DNA of 64,000 bases from Parabacteroides sp. PH5-46 (GCF_029892785.1 NZ_JARXXA010000005.1:124001-188000); one strand, 5' to 3'; shown: positions 38,333-47,383, numbered from the stretch's first letter. The notes: generated by a model not told the origin, from the letters alone. A program made the numbers and translations.

Positions 38333-38884
38333 TTATTTTTCAAAAATGAATCTCACCCTGTCATAAAAAAGAGCGTATCCGTACTTAGATTGATAGGAAC
38401 TTCCTATCTTAAAAGGAATGATTAACCGAACAACCGAACTGTCACCTACATAATCCAGAGCACTTACCAGGCCGCCGCTATAATAATATTGATCGGCCGA
38501 CGGAGAGCTACCGTAGTACTTGAACTCAAGCGGATATGGCCAAACATGCGGATTAAAACCATCAAAATAAGTTGTATCATCATCGATAAGGAAACGTCCC
38601 TTAGCACGGCATAAAATATTAGTTGTTCCCGCTGTAGCGCGGTTGCCGTTGCCGGAATCTATTACACACAGGTAAAGACCGGAACTCAGGTGTACAAATT
38701 GGTTTTCTTTAAATACTCCGTTTTCGGGGTATTTGTCCAGTATTTCAAAATCTTCGGCATCAATCAGGCGATTAATCGCTTTCTTCTCATCTTTCAACAT
38801 GTCTGAGTACGACCTGTTCTTACTACAGGATAACGCGAATAATGCAGCACTCAAAATCAACAATATATTAAAACCTTTCTTCAT
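38333..38884 (-). CDS. DUF4827-type lipoprotein of unknown function
   Basis: A 183-residue lipoprotein with lipobox ALSC (C20), then KNRSYSDMLKDEKKAINRLI. The body resembles FKBP-like folds found in Bacteroidetes lipoproteins annotated DUF4827, as far as I recall, but no catalytic residues can be named. It is 9 nt upstream of glmM and probably co-transcribed. The gene order with glmM and the DHH gene seems conserved in the order Bacteroidales. Confidence 0.78.
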   Translation of the reverse strand: MKKGFNILLILSAALFALSCSKNRSYSDMLKDEKKAINRLIDAEDFEILDKYPENGVFKENQFVHLSSGLYLCVIDSGNGNRATAGTTNILCRAKGRFLIDDDTTYFDGFNPHVWPYPLEFKYYGSSPSADQYYYSGGLVSALDYVGDSSVVRLIIPFKIGSSYQSKYGYALFYDRVRFIFEK

Positions 38885-38911
38885 CTGTTATCTATCTATA
38901 AATACCTGTGA

Positions 38912-38919
38912 CAAATGTA
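38912..38919 (-). promoter_or_regulatory. -7 promoter element of the DUF4827-glmM transcript
   Basis: TACATTTG on the minus strand matches TAnnTTTG and lies 27 nt before the start at 38884. Confidence 0.5.
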
Positions 38920-38937
38920 TGTATAATCAGCCAAAAA

Positions 38938-39987
38938 TCAGGCATGTTTATTCAATTCTTCAACATTATTAGGATTAAATTCGTTAAGCCCCTTCTCAAA
39001 ATTGGCTATCGAGTCGGTCAAAGAGCCATAAAATTCCCCTCCGGATGCATTCTTGTGGCCGCCTCCGTTAAAATATCTGGAAGCAAACTCATTACATGGG
39101 AAATCACCTACCGAGCGTAACGAGACCTTTACATAATCCTTATCTTCACGTATAAATACAGAGAAGACGATACCGTCAATACTCAGCGGCAGATTAACAA
39201 AGCCTTCCGTATCACCGGTAACGTACTGGAAACGATCCAGTTCTTCCTGAGATAGCGTGATTAAAGCCGTATGCTGTTCCGGATAAATACGCATTTTTTC
39301 ATACAACACATAGCCCATCAGACGCAAGCGAGACTCGGAATATACTTGATTTACTTTCCTGTAAATGGCATCTTTGTCGATTCCTTTGCGCAGCAGTTCG
39401 CTGATGATTGTGTATATCTCGGGATGGTTGGAATTGTAGGTAAAAGCCCCCGTATCCGTCATCATACCTGTGTAGATACATTCTGCAGCGGATCTGTTTA
39501 TCAGGTCAAAGAGCCCCATTCGGCAAATAAAGCGAAACACCAACTCGCTTGTAGACGATATTTGCGGATACGACATCACAACCCTGCAAAAATCAGCGGG
39601 ATTCAAGTGATGGTCTATCATCACCTTGCGTGCATCCGAAGCTACTACTGCCGGAGCCAACCTTTCAATACGTTTCGGTTCGTTGAAATCAAGACAGAAA
39701 ATCACGTCTGCTTCACGGATCAGTTGTTCGGCAAAATCGGGATACTTTGCATGAATCACAATATCTTTTGCTCCCGGCATCCACTTGTAGAAAGATGGAA
39801 AATCATTCGGTACCACAACATTTACCTGCTCTTTGCTGAATTCATTCAGGAAATGATACAATCCCAAAGAAGAACCGATTGCGTCACCATCCGGAGTTAC
39901 ATGTGTTACAACAACAAACTTATCTCCTTTTTCTATGTACTTTTTGGCTTTTTGTATTTGTTCTTCGAGAATGATTTTCGTTAGCAT
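38938..39987 (-). CDS. nrnA: DHH-family phosphoesterase (NrnA-like nanoRNase/pAp phosphatase)
   Basis: About 349 residues from a start at 39987 (MLTKIILEEQIQ). A longer in-frame ATG at 40053 lies inside comEC and upstream of the -7 element at 40016-40009, so I reject it. DHH motifs are complete: THVTPDGDAIGSS, CLDFNEPKR, VMIDHHLNP and TGMMTDTGAFTY. The DHHA1 part has the signature GGGHKNASGG. NrnA-type enzymes degrade oligoribonucleotides and pAp; this assignment is by family, and c-di-AMP/pApA phosphodiesterase activity is possible. Confidence 0.88.
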   Translation of the reverse strand: MLTKIILEEQIQKAKKYIEKGDKFVVVTHVTPDGDAIGSSLGLYHFLNEFSKEQVNVVVPNDFPSFYKWMPGAKDIVIHAKYPDFAEQLIREADVIFCLDFNEPKRIERLAPAVVASDARKVMIDHHLNPADFCRVVMSYPQISSTSELVFRFICRMGLFDLINRSAAECIYTGMMTDTGAFTYNSNHPEIYTIISELLRKGIDKDAIYRKVNQVYSESRLRLMGYVLYEKMRIYPEQHTALITLSQEELDRFQYVTGDTEGFVNLPLSIDGIVFSVFIREDKDYVKVSLRSVGDFPCNEFASRYFNGGGHKNASGGEFYGSLTDSIANFEKGLNEFNPNNVEELNKHA

Positions 39988-40008
39988 ATCATAAATTATT
40001 ATTGGCCT

Positions 40009-40016
40009 CAAATGTA
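40009..40016 (-). promoter_or_regulatory. -7 promoter element of the DHH phosphoesterase
   Basis: TACATTTG on the minus strand fits TAnnTTTG, 22 nt before the start at 39987, and argues against the upstream ATG at 40053. Confidence 0.55.
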
Positions 40017-40024
40017 CGACTTTT

Positions 40025-41275
40025 TTAGATTTTAATATGCAAATATTTATCAATTAGCAACAGGAGTAAGAACATCAGACACAAAAAAAGAAACAAAAGC
40101 AAATAGCCTGCCCGATGGCGTGTGCGATATAAAAGGTATGAAAGCAGTGCCGGATAGCTGAGTAACAGCATACCCAAAGTGAAACGAAACGACAACGAGC
40201 TCCCCTCCCGGCTGAACGCCTCTACCACCCACATCATGCCACGGGTGAGGTATTCAATACCGGATTGCAACAGCTCTATCCCAGGCAAGCCTGCCGGAAG
40301 GAGCATCCACAAAAGCGTCAGGGGGATCAAAAGGGTAGCTATCAAGGTGAGAGGAAGATTGGTAAAGATAAAAACCAACGAGAAGTAACCGAAATAATAT
40401 AAACACAAAAACGTTACCCCGATTTGGGCAGCCAAAGTAACAGTAAGCCAGCTCCAGGGAGCCGCCAAGAGCGGATTTCGTACCTGAAGCACTTTATTCA
40501 AACGGGGTTGCAGATACAAGATAAACCAAACGGCCGTATAGCTCAGTTGGAAACCAACGTCAAACAGATATAAAGGATTATACACCAGCATACAAAAGGC
40601 AGATGCCGCCAGGGTATTATAGGAATCGGTAGTACGATATAACTGCCTACCGCTAAGGTATAACGAGAGCATAATCCCTGCACGTACAGACGAAGCTGCC
40701 AGTCCGGACACTAATACAAACGTCCAAAGCAATGCCAGCGTCAGCAAATATTTCGTCCACCTCCCTACCCTGCTTCCTGACAAAAAGACTAATATCCAAG
40801 AGATAAAGCTACAGACAATCGCTACGTGGAACCCACTTACCGCCAGGATATGCACCACACCTGTTACGGAAAACTGCTTGCGCACCTCCTTCGGCATCTT
40901 CTCCCTGGCTCCCAGGCTAATTGTTGCCAACACAGATTTTTCTGCATCCGACAAGGATAGATGCTCGAGTGGACGGATCGCACGTTGTTGCAAGCGGTAA
41001 GCCTTTTCCTGCAAAACACTTACCGACGAAGCCTCCAAGCGCCCTGCATGGTAAGCTGTCTTATGTACAGACAAAAACAATAATAAACTAAGGAAAATAG
41101 CACCCCATAGCCAACGAGCATCATAGGCCCGTTCAGACTTCCAAAACATCAACAGGGGAACAAACAAGAACACAAACGAAAAGATATATCCCAGCTGAAA
41201 CGACTGCATAACAATCCCCGCTATCCATACAGCCAGCGGACGTACAAAAGGACGTTTCCGTATCTCCAAAATCAT
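40025..41275 (-). CDS. comEC: ComEC/Rec2-family DNA-uptake channel protein, short form
   Basis: A 416-residue inner-membrane protein with about ten hydrophobic segments. The Competence domain is clear: VVHILAVSGFHVAIV (140-155), FVLVSGLAASSVRAGIML and DVGFQLSYTAVWFILYLQPRL. The N-terminal OB-fold part (DUF4131) seen in many ComEC proteins is not evident between the early helices, and there is no C-terminal metallo-beta-lactamase domain; longer family members exceed 650 residues. It would form the channel for single-stranded DNA if competence exists here. The next gene downstream has its own promoter. Confidence 0.87.
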   Translation of the reverse strand: MILEIRKRPFVRPLAVWIAGIVMQSFQLGYIFSFVFLFVPLLMFWKSERAYDARWLWGAIFLSLLLFLSVHKTAYHAGRLEASSVSVLQEKAYRLQQRAIRPLEHLSLSDAEKSVLATISLGAREKMPKEVRKQFSVTGVVHILAVSGFHVAIVCSFISWILVFLSGSRVGRWTKYLLTLALLWTFVLVSGLAASSVRAGIMLSLYLSGRQLYRTTDSYNTLAASAFCMLVYNPLYLFDVGFQLSYTAVWFILYLQPRLNKVLQVRNPLLAAPWSWLTVTLAAQIGVTFLCLYYFGYFSLVFIFTNLPLTLIATLLIPLTLLWMLLPAGLPGIELLQSGIEYLTRGMMWVVEAFSREGSSLSFRFTLGMLLLSYPALLSYLLYRTRHRAGYLLLFLFLCLMFLLLLLIDKYLHIKI

Positions 41276-41318
41276 AGTTAAAGTCTTTTTAAAATGAAGA
41301 ATGATGGGTATTCTTCAT

Positions 41319-41972
41319 TTATTCAAGCGCTTTCAGCGCAGAAATTGTTTGTATGGGGTTGGGTGATTTGAATACGAAACTGCCGGTTACCAGCACATCA
41401 GCTCCGGCTGAGAGGAGGCGCTTGCCTGTTTCCAGGTTTACCCCGCCATCTACTTCTATCAGTGTATGCAAGCCTTTGCGGGTTATCATATCTTTCAGGC
41501 GAGCGGTCTTTTCTACCGAATGTTCAATAAAGCGTTGTCCGCCGAAACCGGGATTCACAGACATCAGCAATACCATGTCGAGGTCTTGTATGATATCTTC
41601 AAGTACATGTATCGGAGTATGGGGATTCAAGGTTACAGCTGCTTTCATTCCGGCATCTTTAATAGCCGAAACGGTACGGTGTAAATGGGGAGACACTTCA
41701 TAATGTACATTCATCATATAAGCTCCGGCAGCTGCTACTTCATGAATAAACTTTTGAGGCTCTACAATCATTAAGTGCACATCCATCGGCTTTTTCAGCA
41801 GCGGTTTAACCGCTTCGAGTATCGGAAAGCCAAACGAGATATTCGGTACAAACACACCGTCCATCACATCCATGTGCAACCAGTCGGCCTCACTATTGTT
41901 TATCATTTCTATCTCTTCCTGCAAGCGAAGAAAATCCGCCGCCAACAAAGAAGGAGCTATTTTATGTTTCAT
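41319..41972 (-). CDS. rpe: Ribulose-phosphate 3-epimerase
   Basis: About 217 residues from MKHKIAPSLLAADF at 41972; the ATG at 41990 is discarded because it overlaps the -7 element. A TIM-barrel enzyme of the pentose-phosphate pathway, converting ribulose-5-phosphate to xylulose-5-phosphate. Conserved signatures are HMDVMDGVFVPNISFG, DVHLMIVEPQ, NPGFGGQRFIE and EVDGGVN, including the acidic catalytic pair and metal-binding His residues. Length is normal. Confidence 0.95.
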   Translation of the reverse strand: MKHKIAPSLLAADFLRLQEEIEMINNSEADWLHMDVMDGVFVPNISFGFPILEAVKPLLKKPMDVHLMIVEPQKFIHEVAAAGAYMMNVHYEVSPHLHRTVSAIKDAGMKAAVTLNPHTPIHVLEDIIQDLDMVLLMSVNPGFGGQRFIEHSVEKTARLKDMITRKGLHTLIEVDGGVNLETGKRLLSAGADVLVTGSFVFKSPNPIQTISALKALE

Positions 41973-41989
41973 CTTCCGGATATTTTCCA

Positions 41990-41997
41990 CAAAGGTA
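41990..41997 (-). promoter_or_regulatory. -7 promoter element of rpe
   Basis: TACCTTTG on the minus strand matches TAnnTTTG and lies 18 nt before the rpe start at 41972. Confidence 0.55.
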
Positions 41998-42006
41998 CAA
42001 AAAAAA

Positions 42007-42037
42007 CATCTTGGAGGACAGGTAATCCTTCAAGATG
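42007..42037 (-). terminator. Terminator between the small protein gene and rpe
   Basis: Read on the minus strand, CATCTTG and CAAGATG (42031-42037 with 42007-42013), extended by AGGA/TCCT, form a stem followed by eight or more Ts. A second small stem GAGGC/GCCTC lies just upstream (42053-42066). Confidence 0.8.
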
Positions 42038-42087
42038 TTTTAGGGTAAAAGCGAGGCCAAAGCCTCAGATTTCCTTTGTGCAATTCG

Positions 42088-42237
42088 TTAGTTCATCACA
42101 AAACCGCAAAGTTTTTCCTGCATCGCAGGTTCCGCATGATAGACGCGGGCAAATTGGGAAAGAAAATCAAGTGTCTTCTTTTGAGGAATACTTTTTTCCG
42201 TTCCCCATTCTTTCTTTGTTTTATTTACAGTTTCCAT
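42088..42237 (-). CDS. Small 49-residue protein of unknown function
   Basis: A short frame beginning METVNKTKKEWG and ending EKLCGFVMN, with a TAA at 42090-42088. An upstream in-frame ATG at 42261 would add eight residues (MRKLSTRC). It contains a basic N-terminus, the segment LDFLSQFARVYHAEP and one Cys near the end. Reasons to treat it as real are the sensible composition, the terminator directly behind it, and its place between rpe and the sigma factor gene. I recall similar short hypotheticals in Bacteroides but cannot verify this. Function unknown. Confidence 0.6.
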   Translation of the reverse strand: METVNKTKKEWGTEKSIPQKKTLDFLSQFARVYHAEPAMQEKLCGFVMN

Positions 42238-42340
42238 GCATCGAGTAGAAAGTTTCCTCATAGGCTACATTTTATCTTGTTTACTAATAAAACGTAAGCA
42301 CTATATTCTTATTGCATGGAAATGAAAAAAAATATTATAA

Positions 42341-42934
42341 CTATGTTAATGAAAGTTCCATATTGTGTTCGGCAGCCATCCGGCGCATATTCAGGATAGC
42401 GTAGCGCATACGTCCCAGTGCTGTATTGATGCTCACACCCGTCAGGTCAGCTATCTCTTTGAAACTTAAATCCTGGTAGTAACGCATCTCCAACACTTCG
42501 CGTTGGCTGTCGGGCAAATGGTTGATCAGTTTCTTTACATCGGTAAGAACCTGTGTATGTATCAAGGAATCTTCGATGGTTCCGTCACACAATTTCACAT
42601 TGTTGAAAAGGTCCACTTCCACTTCATCATTTGAGATAGTGTTTTCGCTTCTTTCCTGGCGGAAGTTATCTATAATAAGATTGTGAGCGATACGGGTAAT
42701 CCAGGCTTTAAATTTCCCGTTTTCCGTATAGCGGCCTTGTTTGATGGTCATGATAACCTTCACGAAAGTTTCCTGAAAGATATCTTCCGTCAGGTCTCTG
42801 TTGCGCACAATAAAGTAAATATATGAGTGGATACTGCTTTTGTAGCGATTCAACAACACGTCAAAAGCTGCATTTTCACCTTTAGCATAAAGAACCACCA
42901 ACTCCTCGTCGGTCATCGTTTTTAATGTGTTCAT
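42341..42934 (-). CDS. ECF-type RNA polymerase sigma factor (sigma-70 family)
   Basis: A 197-residue sigma factor. Region 2 is NRYKSSIHSYIYFIVRNRDLTEDIFQETFVKV in type, with the WITRIAHNLIIDNFR helix. Region 4 is LPDSQREVLEMRYYQDLSFKEIADLTGVSINTALGRMRYA. It directs RNA polymerase to a set of alternative promoters. No anti-sigma (FecR-like) gene adjoins it, which is the pattern of housekeeping or stress ECF factors such as the Bacteroidetes RpoE-like type, rather than those paired with SusC. The 199-nt upstream region holds no consensus -7 element. Confidence 0.92.
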   Translation of the reverse strand: MNTLKTMTDEELVVLYAKGENAAFDVLLNRYKSSIHSYIYFIVRNRDLTEDIFQETFVKVIMTIKQGRYTENGKFKAWITRIAHNLIIDNFRQERSENTISNDEVEVDLFNNVKLCDGTIEDSLIHTQVLTDVKKLINHLPDSQREVLEMRYYQDLSFKEIADLTGVSINTALGRMRYAILNMRRMAAEHNMELSLT

Positions 42935-43071
42935 TACTTCTTATGTTAAAATTACGGAGTAATGTTATGCTATAGGCTATAGGATTTTAATTGTTAAACA
43001 AACTTTTACGATGAGCAAAATAAAGAAAAGAATTTCAAACAAGCAAATGTTTAAGCGGTATTTCAACAAAA

Positions 43072-43113
43072 AATACCCCTACTCTGTCTTTTCAAGGACA
43101 AAACAGGGATATT
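43072..43113 (-). terminator. Probable terminator after the OmpP1/FadL-like gene
   Basis: On the minus strand AATATCCCT pairs with AGGGGTATT with one mismatch across a loop that holds a smaller stem (CTGT/ACAG), followed by TTTTTT. Confidence 0.45.
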
Positions 43114-43133
43114 CCTGAACAAAACTTATTTTA

Positions 43134-44714
43134 TCAGAATTTGCATCCGAGTGTTAATGCCACACGGGTGGTATTGGTTTTCAGCGTTGCTGAATTAGAG
43201 TCCGTAATCAGCTGTCCATTATCGTATATCTTCGAGAATGAATAGAAGTCTTCTTTCTGCGATTTCAGGATACAAGCCAAGTCCATATAGAAGCTGGGAG
43301 TAAAACGATAACCTAGTCCTATTGTATAATTGGAGATGCTGTTTTCGATTGTATAATGAGGGATAGTACCTACGGTTTTCACCTCTTCGGTAGCGTTTTT
43401 CAAAGCATCCTTCATAGGGTTGCCAATCCACGCGGCACCGGCTCTTACTGCAAACTGAGGGGTAACCTTCACTTCAGCACCTATGCGCAAAGTACCTGCA
43501 TTTCCAAAATTCCGGCTGATGTCTGAGTTTGTATTGGTGTTCTCTATGCCATTTTCATTATACATTTTCATGCGTTTGTAATTAGTCAGCTCATAATCCA
43601 CACTTATCAGAGCAGTCTGTCCCAGGATGGCAGCAGCACTGAATATCCAGCGGTCGGGAGAACGAAATTCATAATCCGAAAACGCCCTGGGAGAATCGGC
43701 TACGTATCCGCCATCTACCCAATAATCTGTATGAGAAACAGCTGTAGCACTGTATGTATCCGTCAATTTATACCAGGTAGGTGAGTTATAAGCTACACCC
43801 AAGCGCAGGAAATCTGCCGGACGAACAATGGCTCCCAAATTAAAGCCATAGCCTGTTCCGTCAGTATCCAACCAATTTTCCAGCTCCATGTAATTGGAAC
43901 CTTCAAAGTCTTCGGCATAATAGGAACTATAATGATAGTTTATATCCGTAATAGCTACTGTAGCGCCCAGCATAACCAGGTCTGAGATATTCACTCCGAA
44001 AGCAATATTATATTGGTCGATAGCGCCGCGTTCTGTCACATCCAATTCTGTAGCAGTCAACTGATAAGGAACCCAGCCTCCTGTTCCGTCATTACGTCCG
44101 AAGGTGCTGGTATATTCTGTATTACTGTTGCTCATGTGGTCTATCAAACCGGAGTTATAACCTAATACTGACAACCAATCGTCTTGTGCTCTATAAGGAT
44201 CATAATTATCTTCCGATTGAAGATCATTGTAGTCTAATCCGAAAGCACGTTCTGCCATATAATCCGTCATAGAATAATCAGGATTTCCAACGCCTCGTAA
44301 TGAGTAAGTCCGGTTAAAATTTTTCAGCCGGTTATAGGAGAAACCTACATTCCAGCCTACGATACCTTCGTCATTTGCCGTTGGGAAATAACCTACATAA
44401 GCTATATTGTCAAAGTAAACGCGCGTACGGCTACCATCGGTCTTTATATTGGCCCAATTAGATTCTGCCGAGGCAGAGTTTATACTCAGGGTAGCCACAG
44501 CTTCCGAGCTACGGTAAACAGCCAGTCCGGCAGGGTTTGCACTCATCACGGAAACATCTCCTCCCAAGGCTCCGAAAGCGCCTCCCATACTTAAATAACG
44601 GGCTGTACCAAACAAATCTGTCTGGGATAGTTTATACGCATCTAATTGTCCTTGAGAAAAAACAGCGCTACTAGCCAGTAGCAGCGCTGATGTTATTAGC
44701 ATTATTTTTTTCAT
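43134..44714 (-). CDS. OmpP1/FadL/TodX-family outer-membrane transport protein
   Basis: A 526-residue outer-membrane protein with signal peptide (ASSAVFSQG). The N-terminal hatch resembles FadL relatives: LSQTDLFGTARYLSMGGAFGALGGDVSVMSANPAGLAVYR. The remainder is rich in alternating aromatic beta strands and ends in VALTLGCKF, as expected for a barrel. FadL-type barrels move hydrophobic compounds; the substrate here is unknown. It lies upstream of the sigma factor gene and follows a low-complexity exported protein; 57 nt separate the latter two, so they may share a transcript. Confidence 0.87.
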   Translation of the reverse strand: MKKIMLITSALLLASSAVFSQGQLDAYKLSQTDLFGTARYLSMGGAFGALGGDVSVMSANPAGLAVYRSSEAVATLSINSASAESNWANIKTDGSRTRVYFDNIAYVGYFPTANDEGIVGWNVGFSYNRLKNFNRTYSLRGVGNPDYSMTDYMAERAFGLDYNDLQSEDNYDPYRAQDDWLSVLGYNSGLIDHMSNSNTEYTSTFGRNDGTGGWVPYQLTATELDVTERGAIDQYNIAFGVNISDLVMLGATVAITDINYHYSSYYAEDFEGSNYMELENWLDTDGTGYGFNLGAIVRPADFLRLGVAYNSPTWYKLTDTYSATAVSHTDYWVDGGYVADSPRAFSDYEFRSPDRWIFSAAAILGQTALISVDYELTNYKRMKMYNENGIENTNTNSDISRNFGNAGTLRIGAEVKVTPQFAVRAGAAWIGNPMKDALKNATEEVKTVGTIPHYTIENSISNYTIGLGYRFTPSFYMDLACILKSQKEDFYSFSKIYDNGQLITDSNSATLKTNTTRVALTLGCKF

Positions 44715-44771
44715 CTTTATCTCTTTTTATCAACCTATACAAAACACCTTCTTACCTCTCGAAACAGTATC

Positions 44772-46121
44772 TTATCTACGGCCACTACTGCTTGAACGAC
44801 CACCACCGCCGCCTGAAGAACCGCTTGAACGACTTCCGCCTCCACCACCTGAGCTGATAGAACCGCTACTTCTGGATGATGAAGAAGAGGAAGATGGAGC
44901 AGAATAGCTTCTGGACGAAGAAGAACTACTTCTGGACATACTGGACGATGAACGACCGGAAGAAGCAGAAGGAGCTACACCCTGACGAGTACTACTGCCG
45001 GATGAACGGTTGCTGCGACCTACGGATGACGAAGAGTTGGAGACTCTTGTACGACTGGAGTTGGTGCCTACACTACTGTCTGTTGCACGGCGACTCGTTG
45101 TCGCAGTTGACGTTCTTCCTACAGAAGAAGAAGTCCGGTTTGAAGTAGAGGTACGTCCGGCTACCGATTCGCGGGTAGAAACAGACGAGCGTCCGCTGCT
45201 AACAGAGGATGAAGCACGTCCGCCGGAAGATGATGTTCTCAACGATGACGAACGACCGCTTGTTGAAGTCCGGTTACTGCTTACCCTGTTACTGGAAGAA
45301 AGTGAATTAGATTTTCGTCCTCCATATGAGCGCCCGTTGCTATAATAGTTACTGTAGTAATTGTTGTGACTGTAATATCCACCATGATGATGTCCCCATC
45401 CGCCATAGTATCCACCATAATAACCTCCGTAATAGCCACCCCAGTGGTGTCCATACCAGGAAGAATAATACCAGGGGCTATGCCATCCGGAATAGAAACC
45501 ACCCCATCCCCAGTTCCATCCCCAGCTCCATGAGGGGCCATAATACCAGGATGAATAGTACCAAGGGTTATACCAGGGATCATACCATCCGTAATACGAT
45601 GATGGTCCCCAGGAGTTACCTATATTGATATTTAGACTAACGTTCGCGCTTCCTCCGGAATAATCCGTATCATAGCCATAAGCATAATAACCATCGCTCA
45701 GGTATAAGTCTACCTGGTCTGCTCCGGTAATCGTAACCTTGCTGGGCGAATGGTAGCGGATAATCCTTTCGGTATATTCGGTATCCGATCTGCGTTTTTT
45801 CTCTTTTGAAATAACTACATCGTCTTCCTCATCTTCGTAATAAGGTTCTTCCGAGTCAATCGTCACATTTCTACGGTTATACTCATCCACATCACGGCTA
45901 TTCGTATATTGAACCTGTGATGGTTTATTCTCTGCTTCCGCGTATGCTATTACTTTTTTCTGAGTTTCCTTTGGTTGTATAACTTGCTTTTCCTCTTCTT
46001 TCTTTTTGTTTTTACCGGAAGAGAAATACACATCATCGAAAAACTCATTCTGGGCAACCGAACTCACACTGAAAGCAGCCAGAAGGATGACAATCAAAGA
46101 TGTTAATTTCATGGGTTTCAT
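44772..46121 (-). CDS. Low-complexity exported protein: Tyr/Trp/Gly-rich centre, Ser/Arg/Gly-rich tail
   Basis: A 449-residue protein with signal peptide (VSSVAQ). After a charged stretch (about 30-115, with KKKEEEKQ and EEDDVVISKEKKRR) comes a short folded-looking part (ITGADQVDLYLSDGYYAYGYD). A block (about 165-265) of WY-, GG- and HH-rich repeats such as WYDPWYNPWYY and GGYYGGYYGGYYGG follows. The last 180 residues are almost only Ser, Arg, Gly and Thr. No enzymatic domain is visible. It could be a surface coat, an adhesive or a scaffold that phase-separates. Similar proteins occur as hypotheticals in Bacteroidales. It is divergent from a lipoprotein gene. Confidence 0.75.
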   Translation of the reverse strand: MKPMKLTSLIVILLAAFSVSSVAQNEFFDDVYFSSGKNKKKEEEKQVIQPKETQKKVIAYAEAENKPSQVQYTNSRDVDEYNRRNVTIDSEEPYYEDEEDDVVISKEKKRRSDTEYTERIIRYHSPSKVTITGADQVDLYLSDGYYAYGYDTDYSGGSANVSLNINIGNSWGPSSYYGWYDPWYNPWYYSSWYYGPSWSWGWNWGWGGFYSGWHSPWYYSSWYGHHWGGYYGGYYGGYYGGWGHHHGGYYSHNNYYSNYYSNGRSYGGRKSNSLSSSNRVSSNRTSTSGRSSSLRTSSSGGRASSSVSSGRSSVSTRESVAGRTSTSNRTSSSVGRTSTATTSRRATDSSVGTNSSRTRVSNSSSSVGRSNRSSGSSTRQGVAPSASSGRSSSSMSRSSSSSSRSYSAPSSSSSSSRSSGSISSGGGGGSRSSGSSGGGGGRSSSSGRR

Positions 46122-46381
46122 TTTCGTTTCTCCTCTTTTTTAAAGTAAATACTCTTTTGCTTTTTGATTAGACTCCTTCAACGTATAAAGGGTTTAATAT
46201 AATACATACAAATGTAAACAATTCTATGGCACCACCACCTTTTTACATATTCTTTAACTTAAACCAAAGGCATAACCCGCCTTCGATACCTAAAAGATGC
46301 ACCTTCTCCCCCAAAAGCTGCAACAATAAGTCTTTAAAGGTGATTTTTTATACACATAGGATGTTTCACAAAAAAAATCAC
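46122..46381. other. Divergent upstream region, nothing else recognised
   Basis: About 260 nt between the start of the low-complexity protein gene and the -7 element of the lipoprotein gene. It is A/T-rich, and no repeat, RNA gene or hairpin stands out. Confidence 0.4.
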
Positions 46382-46389
46382 TACTTTTG
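46382..46389 (+). promoter_or_regulatory. -7 promoter element of the GDGT-motif lipoprotein
   Basis: TACTTTTG matches TAnnTTTG. Transcription would begin near 46396, so the ATG at 46387 lies outside the message and the start at 46420/46423 is preferred. Confidence 0.55.
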
Positions 46390-46422
46390 AAAAAAAGTAT
46401 GAACGATAAACTTGCTGAAATG

Positions 46423-47361
46423 ATGAAACATTTAAAGCTATTAATAATCCCACTTTTATTCATCTTCGCATCATGCGATAATGATAATAAATATGAAGAG
46501 AAATACGACATTCCGGAAGATGAAGAAATAAAGACAGAAATATCCGGTAGTGAAAACCGTTCCGGATATGAGCTAGCATTTACCGTAGCTAATAAGGAAT
46601 GGGATTCTGATATGTTGAACATTTACTCCATGTATAATATTATACCGGATATTAGTGTAACATATAACGGGAAAACATACACGATTGACGAAGATACTAC
46701 CTCGACATCAGGCTTTTTAAAGGTTACATATAATCAGGAAACAGATAAAAACATTCTGGTTATTGATGGACTGAATCCCGAAACTAAGAATGAAGAGTTA
46801 AGCATCGATTGGGGAGATGGCACAAAAGATGTTGTAAAAATTCAATATGCCAATAAGGCCGAAAAAAAGGTGTATTATAATGATAAAGATTGTGGAAATA
46901 TTTCGTTGTTAAACATCAAAAGGCCTATTAATCCCCTATACGATCGAATCTGGGATTTTATTAATTACAGCATCGTTTTTCTCGTACAGGATAAAGATGG
47001 AAACGACCTATTGAATTCCGGAACAAAAAATCACATCGATACCGACAAAATAGTCGCTTTGTACAAGGATTGGAGATACAATCTGGTCGACCAAACAAAA
47101 GCCCTTCTTCCCAGAGATTTAGGTTTAAGATTGGAGTACGTAGATGCATACAACAGTTATGCCATCACCTTTGGCGAATTTGCCCCATTTAAATATAAAC
47201 AGGAAAGTTTTACAATTGATTGGGGAGACGGAACCTCCGACGAGATAACCTTCGATCTCTACATGATCTGGAAAAAGGGGGATCCGATTGTTAAGAAAGC
47301 CCTTCATCTGAACGATGAGTTTCTATCAGACAAGTCTTTCCTGATTACTCTTACCAAATAA
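46423..47361 (+). CDS. Lipoprotein with two IDWGDGT segments, unknown function
   Basis: About 312 residues from MKHLKLLIIPLLFIFASC (C18 lipobox ASC); an ATG at 46420 adds one residue, and the upstream ATGs lie before the transcript start. The mature part is acidic. It carries SIDWGDGTKD near residue 128 and TIDWGDGTSD near 265, a motif I associate with PKD-like or beta-sandwich domains that bind Ca2+ or carbohydrate. Two similar units therefore make up the protein. It is a lone gene, convergent with the fimbrillin-like pair across a terminator. Confidence 0.78.
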   Translation: MKHLKLLIIPLLFIFASCDNDNKYEEKYDIPEDEEIKTEISGSENRSGYELAFTVANKEWDSDMLNIYSMYNIIPDISVTYNGKTYTIDEDTTSTSGFLKVTYNQETDKNILVIDGLNPETKNEELSIDWGDGTKDVVKIQYANKAEKKVYYNDKDCGNISLLNIKRPINPLYDRIWDFINYSIVFLVQDKDGNDLLNSGTKNHIDTDKIVALYKDWRYNLVDQTKALLPRDLGLRLEYVDAYNSYAITFGEFAPFKYKQESFTIDWGDGTSDEITFDLYMIWKKGDPIVKKALHLNDEFLSDKSFLITLTK

Positions 47362-47383
47362 AACAAACCTCCTTCAGATAATA

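Noticed and set aside
42076-42297. Plus-strand 73-codon frame
   Set aside because: The minus strand of this region holds a more convincing small gene, and the plus frame has no plausible start context.
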